45,104 nucleotides of DNA from Candidatus Pelagibacter communis (GTDB lineage: Bacteria; Pseudomonadota; Alphaproteobacteria; Pelagibacterales; Pelagibacteraceae): NCBI RefSeq assembly GCF_001179845.1, contig NZ_CVSB01000057.1, forward strand, positions 1 through 45,104, given 5' to 3'. Positions 40,140 through 45,104 of this stretch are shown in pieces (the first letter of the stretch is position 1; each line of letters opens with the position of its first letter). The notes beneath the pieces were generated by a model, which saw only the letters and a list, made by a program, of their open reading frames with translations, was not told the DNA's origin and did not search any database. Both the position numbers and the translations under genes were made by a program.

Positions 40140-41063
40140 ATGTTAAAAAAAATAGTTTTTATGGGTACTCCCATGTTCGCTGTTCCAATTTTAAAATCAC
40201 TTTATCAAAATGGATATCCTATTTCTTGTGTTTATACACAACCACCTCAAAAATCTAAAAGAGGTCAAAAAATTAACAAGTCACCAATTCAATTAATTTC
40301 AGAGACTTTAAATATAGAATTTAGAACACCAAATTCATTAAAAGAAAATTTAGATGAATTAGAATATTTTAAATCTTTAGAGGCAGATTTGGCAATAGTT
40401 GTTGCTTATGGTCAAATTATACCAAAGTCATATTTAAATTTAACTAAAAAAGGATTTATTAATATACATGCATCTATTCTTCCAAAATGGAGAGGCGCTG
40501 CTCCTATTCAAAGATCAATTATGAATTTAGATAAAGAGACAGGAATTAGTATTATGAAAATAGGGGAGGAACTAGATACAGGCCCAGTATGCAATGTTTA
40601 TAAAATTAATATAGAAAATAATTTAAATGCTGAAGATATTAATGAAAAGTTATCAAGTTTGGCTGCAGAGAAAATTTTAGATAATATAGATGATATATAT
40701 GAGGATAAAGCAAACTTTATAGAACAAGATCACTCATCAGCTACATATGCATCAAAAATTCAAAAATTAGAGGGGCAGATTAATTGGAAAGAAGATGCTA
40801 AAATTATAATTGGCAAAATAAATGGACTTTATCCAGTTCCAGGCGCTTATTTCATGTTTAACGGTGAGAGATATAAAATATTAAAAGCAGAAATTGGACA
40901 AGCACAAGGAAAACCAGGTGAGGTTTTATCTGACCATTTAGAAATTTCATGTGGAGATAAAAAATCAATAAAAATTAAAGAAATACAAAGACAAGGAAAA
41001 AAGCCTCAAAGTATTGGAGAATTTGTTTTAGGAACACAAATTAAAAAGGGTTCATTTTTATAA
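40140..41063 (+). CDS. fmt: methionyl-tRNA formyltransferase
   Basis: Transfers a formyl group from 10-formyl-THF to Met-tRNA(fMet). The N-terminal formyltransferase domain has the catalytic trio Asn108, His110 (NIHASILPKWRGAAPIQ) and Asp146 (EELDTGPV). The C-terminal OB-like tRNA-binding domain starts near residue 210. At 307 residues it is of normal length. Its stop overlaps the truA start by one base (TAATG). It sits in a def-fmt-truA transcript devoted to translation. Confidence 0.98.
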   Translation: MLKKIVFMGTPMFAVPILKSLYQNGYPISCVYTQPPQKSKRGQKINKSPIQLISETLNIEFRTPNSLKENLDELEYFKSLEADLAIVVAYGQIIPKSYLNLTKKGFINIHASILPKWRGAAPIQRSIMNLDKETGISIMKIGEELDTGPVCNVYKINIENNLNAEDINEKLSSLAAEKILDNIDDIYEDKANFIEQDHSSATYASKIQKLEGQINWKEDAKIIIGKINGLYPVPGAYFMFNGERYKILKAEIGQAQGKPGEVLSDHLEISCGDKKSIKIKEIQRQGKKPQSIGEFVLGTQIKKGSFL

Positions 41064-41803
41064 TGAATAGATACCAAATACTTATTGAATATGTAGGGAC
41101 AAATTTTAGAGGATGGCAAATTCAAAAAAAGGGCCAAACAATTCAAGGATTAATTCAAGAAAAATTATCAAAATTATTAAAAGAAAAAATTGTTTTACAT
41201 GGTCAAGGAAGAACTGATGCAGGGGTTCATGCATTTGAGCAATCTGCACACTTCGATTGTAAAAATAAAATAATTGATACAATTAAATTTTTAAAATCCA
41301 TTAATCATTTTTTAAATTTAAAAGACATTGCAATTAAAAATATTAAAAAAAGAAATAATAAATTTCATGCTAGATTTTCAGCAAAACAAAGAATTTATAA
41401 ATACTTTATTTTTAATCAAATAAGCCAACCAATAATTGAAAAAAACAGAGCATGGCATGTTCGTAAGCCTTTAGATTTAGAATTAATGAAAAAGGGTGCA
41501 AAAAAGTTATTAGGAACCCATGATTATTCAACTTTTAGATCATCAAGTTGTCATGCAAAAAGTCCAATTAAAACTTTAAAATCAATAAATATTAAATCAT
41601 CAAAAAACAAAATTGAATTTCAATTTAGTTCTCAATCTTTTTTACAACATCAGGTCAGATCTATGGTTGGTTGTTTAAAATATTTGGGGGAAAAGAAATG
41701 GGATTTGAAAACTTTTGAAAAGAGATTTAAGTCAAAAAAAAGAACACTGTGTGCTCCTCCTGCACCACCAAGTGGTTTATTTTTATTTAGAGTTCTTTAT
41801 TAA
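41063..41803 (+). CDS. truA: tRNA pseudouridine(38-40) synthase
   Basis: TruA makes pseudouridine at positions 38-40 in the anticodon arm of many tRNAs. The catalytic motif GRTDAGVHA has nucleophilic Asp52. The later FHARFSAKQRIYKYFIFN and QFSSQSFLQHQVRSMVG segments are conserved in the family. The length of 246 residues is typical. The 3' end overlaps by 21 nt the SET-domain gene transcribed in the opposite direction, the longest such overlap in the window. Confidence 0.97.
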   Translation: MNRYQILIEYVGTNFRGWQIQKKGQTIQGLIQEKLSKLLKEKIVLHGQGRTDAGVHAFEQSAHFDCKNKIIDTIKFLKSINHFLNLKDIAIKNIKKRNNKFHARFSAKQRIYKYFIFNQISQPIIEKNRAWHVRKPLDLELMKKGAKKLLGTHDYSTFRSSSCHAKSPIKTLKSINIKSSKNKIEFQFSSQSFLQHQVRSMVGCLKYLGEKKWDLKTFEKRFKSKKRTLCAPPAPPSGLFLFRVLY

Positions 41804-42274
41804 TTTATTTTTATTGCTCATAGCAAACTTTTTATTTATTCGCCATCTAGACTCAGCTCTTACAATATACCCACAACAGTTTTTTGATTTACATTTACAA
41901 GGAAATTGTTTGTAGTTTTCATCATAACCAAATCCATAATCACATGTAAACTCCTCACCTTTTTTAATATCTTTGATTGCTTTAACCCAAATTTTCAATC
42001 CCTTTCCATCGTAATCACAATTATTATCACAAGAATGATTAATTAAACCTGCAGTATTCCATGGAAAATCTCCATCTAGATCGTATCTTTTATTTATTGT
42101 GAATAAATATATTGGTTTACTATTATCGTACTTATCAGAATCTTGTGTTTGTTTTTTAGTTATAAGTTTTCCAACATAGTCTATTATTTTTGTTCCCTCT
42201 TTAATGTCACGAGTTGCATAAAGCCCTCTCCCTTTATTATCAATGCCAGATTTTTTTATTTTATATAACTTCAT
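41783..42274 (-). CDS. SET-domain protein methyltransferase
   Basis: A 163-residue protein comprising little more than a SET domain. It has the first strand KSGIDNKGRGLYATRDIKEGTKI, the substrate and SAM pseudoknot motifs NHSCDNN (79-85) and GEEFTCDYGF (106-115), and a post-SET cluster C-x-C-x4-CC-G (Cys126, Cys128, Cys133, Cys134), which with Cys82 region typically binds zinc. SET enzymes methylate lysine in proteins. Bacterial versions are scattered and their targets largely unknown; ribosomal proteins, translation factors or nucleoid proteins are candidates. It follows the HDAC-like gene by 33 nt in the same direction. Its last 21 bases overlap truA. Confidence 0.88.
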   Translation of the reverse strand: MKLYKIKKSGIDNKGRGLYATRDIKEGTKIIDYVGKLITKKQTQDSDKYDNSKPIYLFTINKRYDLDGDFPWNTAGLINHSCDNNCDYDGKGLKIWVKAIKDIKKGEEFTCDYGFGYDENYKQFPCKCKSKNCCGYIVRAESRWRINKKFAMSNKNKLIKNSK

Positions 42275-42307
42275 GAAATTTTTTATTTAGAGTTTTCTTA
42301 AGAATTA

Positions 42308-43237
42308 TCAATTAAATTCTAAAAGAGCATCAACGTGTCTTTTAGTGCTGTCTCGAAGTGCATTTAGGTCATAACCGCCCTCTAAAATTGAAACAACTTT
42401 TCCACCACAAAACTTTTTAGAGGTCTCTAATACTCTTTTAGTAATAGTAAAATAATCCTCTGTTTTTAAATTAAATTGAGCGAGAGGGTCATCTTCATGG
42501 GCGTCAAAACCAGCGCTAATCAATATAAACTCTGGTCTAAACTCTTCTAATTTTTTTAATACATGTTCAAATACGTTTAAATATTCTTCTGAACTTATGC
42601 CAGCTGGCAAAGGTATATTAAAGATATTGTTAAATTTACCTCTTTCTTGTTCAGAACCAGTTCCTGGGTAGTAGGGATATTGGTGAGTTGATATAAAAAG
42701 AACATTTTCATTTTCATAAAAAATATCCTGTGTTCCATTACCGTGATGTACATCAAAATCTATTATTGCAACTTTTTTATATTTATATTTTTTCAACAAA
42801 TAATTTGCACCAATACTCACTGAATTTAAAATGCAAAAACCAGCTGCTTTATTTTGTGAACTATGATGTCCAGGAGGTCGAACACCACAAAATGCATTTT
42901 TAAATTCTTTTTTTTCTACTCCATCAATTGCAGCAATTATTGATCCAACTGCATCGAAAGTTGCATCTTTGCTTCCAGGTGAAATGATTGTATCACCATC
43001 AAGTGAAGAAAAACCTTTTTTTGGGAAAGAACTTTTTACTAAATTTAAATAATTATTTTCATGTGTGGTTAATAGAATATCATCTGAAACCTTAGATGGT
43101 TTCTTCCATATAAGATTTTTATTATTTAGTTTTTTAAAATTTTCTACTATGACTGATACCCTTGCTATTTGTTCTGGATGCCCAGGACCTGTATCATGAT
43201 TTTCAGATGTATCTGATGTAATTAAACCAGTTTTCAC
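42308..43237 (-). CDS. histone deacetylase-family (class II-like) deacetylase
   Basis: A 309-residue zinc-dependent deacetylase of the HDAC/acetylpolyamine amidohydrolase superfamily. The catalytic His pair is in RPPGHHSS (His124, His125), the zinc ligands are Asp162, His164 (DFDVHHGNGTQ) and Asp245 (SAGFDAHEDDP), and the oxyanion Tyr289 lies in LEGGYDLNAL. The order and spacing match bacterial HDAC-like amidohydrolases. Substrates may be acetyl-lysine proteins, acetylpolyamines or other amides. Its start overlaps the dapE stop by 4 nt and its end is 33 nt before the SET gene, so it is likely transcribed with both. Confidence 0.92.
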   Translation of the reverse strand: MKTGLITSDTSENHDTGPGHPEQIARVSVIVENFKKLNNKNLIWKKPSKVSDDILLTTHENNYLNLVKSSFPKKGFSSLDGDTIISPGSKDATFDAVGSIIAAIDGVEKKEFKNAFCGVRPPGHHSSQNKAAGFCILNSVSIGANYLLKKYKYKKVAIIDFDVHHGNGTQDIFYENENVLFISTHQYPYYPGTGSEQERGKFNNIFNIPLPAGISSEEYLNVFEHVLKKLEEFRPEFILISAGFDAHEDDPLAQFNLKTEDYFTITKRVLETSKKFCGGKVVSILEGGYDLNALRDSTKRHVDALLEFN

Positions 43238-44376
43238 TTAAAGTAATTATCTAAGATTTTAGTATAAATTAAAGTTAATTTTTTTAAATCTGAAATTGAA
43301 GTTCTTTCATTTACTTGGTGAATACTGTTATTTCTTAAACCAAGTTCAAGTCTTGGGATCGAACCTAAAAAACGACTGTCACTAGTTCCACCTCTACAAT
43401 TTAGTTTTGGTGTAAGTTTAGTTACTTTTTTAACAACTTTTTTAACCATATGAATATCCTTATTTGGCTCAGTATAAAAGGCTTCACCACTTACTTTATA
43501 TTCTATCTTGGTTTTGCATTTTTGTTTTTTTGCAACTGCATTAATTATTTTGTTTAATTTTTTCTTTAAGGCAGAAGATTTATATTTAGTGTTAAATCTT
43601 ACGTTAAATTTTGCGCTTGCAGACTGAGGAACTACATTTTCTGATAAATTATCAACATTCATTTTTGTAAATTCTAAATTAGATGGTGGCATATACTTAG
43701 TGCCATTATCTAAAGGAGAACTTTTTAGCTTTGCAATTATTTTAGCTAAAGCTGTACAAGGGTTGATATAAGAGCCATAAAATGCTGAGTGACCACTTTT
43801 TCCATATACAGTTATAACCCCGTTCATAGAACCACGTCTTCCAATTCTTATTTCATCTCCAACTGACTTATTTGAAGAAGGTTCTCCAACTAAAGAGAAA
43901 TCTATTTTTTCACTCTTTTTTCTTAAATATTTCATAACTGCTGGACATCCATAGCCTGTAGTTTCTTCATCTGCTGAAATAATGATTGAAATGGATCCAT
44001 TAAATTTATTATTTTTTATAAAATTACTTACTGCACTTATCCAACAAGCTATACCACCTTTCATATCTTGGGCGCCTCTACCATTTAAATATCCTTTACT
44101 TACAACAGCTTTAAAAGGTGGAAGTTTCCAGTTATTAAGATTAGCAACAACATCTGTATGACCTAGATACATAATGTGGGGTTTCGATTTACCATATCTT
44201 GCATATAGATTGAGCGCTGGTTTAGGCCCTGTTCCTTTTGATTTAATTATTGTGCATCTAAAACCAATAGCACTTAATTTTTTAGATAAGAATTTCATTA
44301 TACCCCTATCCTCTGTTTTGATCGTAGGAAATCTTATTAGCTCTTGAGCTAATTTTATTTCATTATAAGTTTTCAT
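43234..44376 (-). CDS. dapE: succinyl-diaminopimelate desuccinylase
   Basis: DapE hydrolyses N-succinyl-LL-2,6-diaminopimelate to succinate and LL-DAP in lysine and peptidoglycan synthesis. Metal-binding motifs are LGHTDVV (His73, catalytic Asp75), QDMKGG (Asp104), and the base Glu137-Glu138 in SADEETTGYG. The dimerisation domain and the C-terminal SDSRFL region are present. The length of 380 is typical. It follows dapD by 4 nt and overlaps the deacetylase gene by 4 nt. The adjacent DapD assigns it to the succinylase branch rather than to other M20 peptidases. Confidence 0.96.
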   Translation of the reverse strand: MKTYNEIKLAQELIRFPTIKTEDRGIMKFLSKKLSAIGFRCTIIKSKGTGPKPALNLYARYGKSKPHIMYLGHTDVVANLNNWKLPPFKAVVSKGYLNGRGAQDMKGGIACWISAVSNFIKNNKFNGSISIIISADEETTGYGCPAVMKYLRKKSEKIDFSLVGEPSSNKSVGDEIRIGRRGSMNGVITVYGKSGHSAFYGSYINPCTALAKIIAKLKSSPLDNGTKYMPPSNLEFTKMNVDNLSENVVPQSASAKFNVRFNTKYKSSALKKKLNKIINAVAKKQKCKTKIEYKVSGEAFYTEPNKDIHMVKKVVKKVTKLTPKLNCRGGTSDSRFLGSIPRLELGLRNNSIHQVNERTSISDLKKLTLIYTKILDNYFK

Positions 44377-44380
44377 TAAT

Positions 44381-45043
44381 CTATTCTCTTAAAAGATCAT
44401 TAACTGACGTTTTTGATCTTGTCTTTTCATCAACTTGTTTAATTATTACCGCACAATATAAAGATGGTGCTTGTGGATTGTTTTTATCTGGCAAGGATCC
44501 TGGAACTACTACTGAATAAGGTGGAATTTTTCCATAAGTTATTTCACCGGTTTTTCGATTCACAATTTTTGTTGATTGTCCAATATACATTCCCATACTT
44601 AGAACAGAGCCTTCTCCAACTATTACGCCTTCTACTACTTCAGACATAGCTCCTAAGAAAACATTATCTTCAATAATTGTTGGTAATGCTTGAGCAGGTT
44701 CTAATACACCTCCAACTCCAGTGCCAGCTGATATATGACAATTTTTTCCAATCTGACAACAGCTTCCAGCACGACTAAACGTGTCCATCATCGTCCCTTC
44801 ATCAATATATGCTCCGATATTTACATAACACGGCATCAAAACTGCATTTTTTCCAACAAATGATCCTTTTCTTACTGGTGAATTAGGCACCATTCTAAAA
44901 CCAGCTTTTTCATGATCTTCTTTTGTCCATCCTGCTGTTTTTCCTTTAAGTAAGTGAGCTTTGTCATACCAACTACTGTATGGGCCATTTAAATTTTCCA
45001 TTGGATACATTCTAAAACTTAACATGATAGCTTTTTTTAGATG
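44381..45043 (-). CDS. dapD: tetrahydrodipicolinate N-succinyltransferase, 5' end missing
   Basis: DapD adds succinyl from succinyl-CoA to tetrahydrodipicolinate, the step before DapC and DapE. The left-handed beta-helix core is clear: [36 protein letters not shown], and [18 protein letters not shown] regions, ending [16 protein letters not shown]. The ATG at 45025 is internal, because homology continues upstream: the codons just before it read LKKAI, matching the LKKAV that precedes the same position in E. coli DapD. About 55-60 N-terminal residues are lacking. In-frame homology stops at 45043, exactly where the inverted 61-bp copy begins and introduces a stop, so the gene is probably intact in the organism and broken only in this assembly. 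Confidence 0.93.
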   Translation of the reverse strand, partial: HLKKAIMLSFRMYPMENLNGPYSSWYDKAHLLKGKTAGWTKEDHEKAGFRMVPNSPVRKGSFVGKNAVLMPCYVNIGAYIDEGTMMDTFSRAGSCCQIGKNCHISAGTGVGGVLEPAQALPTIIEDNVFLGAMSEVVEGVIVGEGSVLSMGMYIGQSTKIVNRKTGEITYGKIPPYSVVVPGSLPDKNNPQAPSLYCAVIIKQVDEKTRSKTSVNDLLRE

Positions 45044-45104
45044 TTGATGATAATGAACTTGAATTTACATATAATTTTTCTAATCTGTCCCCCTTATACC
45101 TAAA
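45044..45104 (-). repeat. inverted exact copy of 28537-28597 at the right edge
   Basis: All 61 bases match the reverse complement of an internal part of the methyltransferase gene, and the match ends exactly at the window edge on one side and at the dapD disruption on the other. This is the pattern of a chimeric read or amplification junction, or of a contig-end overlap of k-mer length, and it should not be annotated as genuine dapD upstream sequence. Confidence 0.9.

Overview
The window looks like a 45 kb piece of a streamlined, very AT-rich alphaproteobacterial genome, most likely from the SAR11 clade (Pelagibacterales). The reasons are the base composition, gaps of mostly 0-60 nt, start/stop overlaps inside operons (TAATG, ATGA), a RegB-type sensor kinase, and the cobS-cobT-J-domain-bolA neighbourhood typical of Alphaproteobacteria. 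No gene-free stretch exceeds 300 bases. The organism call is an inference, because there is no rRNA here to place it.

Layout. 1-43: 5' part of a tRNA-Arg(ACG) cut by the left edge. 117-5733: acetyl-CoA acetyltransferase, then a pyruvate dehydrogenase E1 carrying an unusual N-terminal lipoyl domain, and its E2 partner. 5740-7394: an EamA permease and UppP, converging. 7395-7577: intergenic region with a perfect 6-7-6 inverted repeat, followed by gltD-gltB (7578-13522). 13519-14262: an alpha/beta hydrolase. 14305-23871: a one-directional translation block, GT4 glycosyltransferase-thrS-infC-rpmI-rplT-pheS-pheT-lepA.

23875-28944: an even more AT-rich insert between lepA and gyrB, with a Gfo/Idh/MocA oxidoreductase, GT61-, GT17- and GT2-like glycosyltransferases, a tRNA-Ser(GGA) and a SAM methyltransferase. 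It reads as a surface-glycan cassette. 29107-32459: gyrB (with an Asn-Gly repeat) and regB. 32456-36024: cobT, cobS and a zinc-finger-like J-domain protein, divergent from bolA. 36013-37618: aroB and aroK. 37676-41803: a small membrane protein, a large exported protein of unknown function, def, fmt and truA. 41783-45043: a leftward cluster of dapD (5' part missing), dapE, an HDAC-family deacetylase and a SET-domain methyltransferase.

Most work is housekeeping: pyruvate to acetyl-CoA, GOGAT nitrogen assimilation, translation, shikimate and lysine/peptidoglycan synthesis. The parts that stand out are the orphan CobST/J-domain/BolA module, the lipoyl-E1 fusion, the SET+HDAC pair, the glycan cassette and the operator-like palindrome before gltD. 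All six convergent gene pairs overlap at their 3' ends.

Assembly caution: the last 61 bases (45044-45104) are an exact reverse-complement copy of 28537-28597, inside the methyltransferase gene. They replace the expected 5' part of dapD. This looks like an inverted chimera or assembly error at the right end, not biology.
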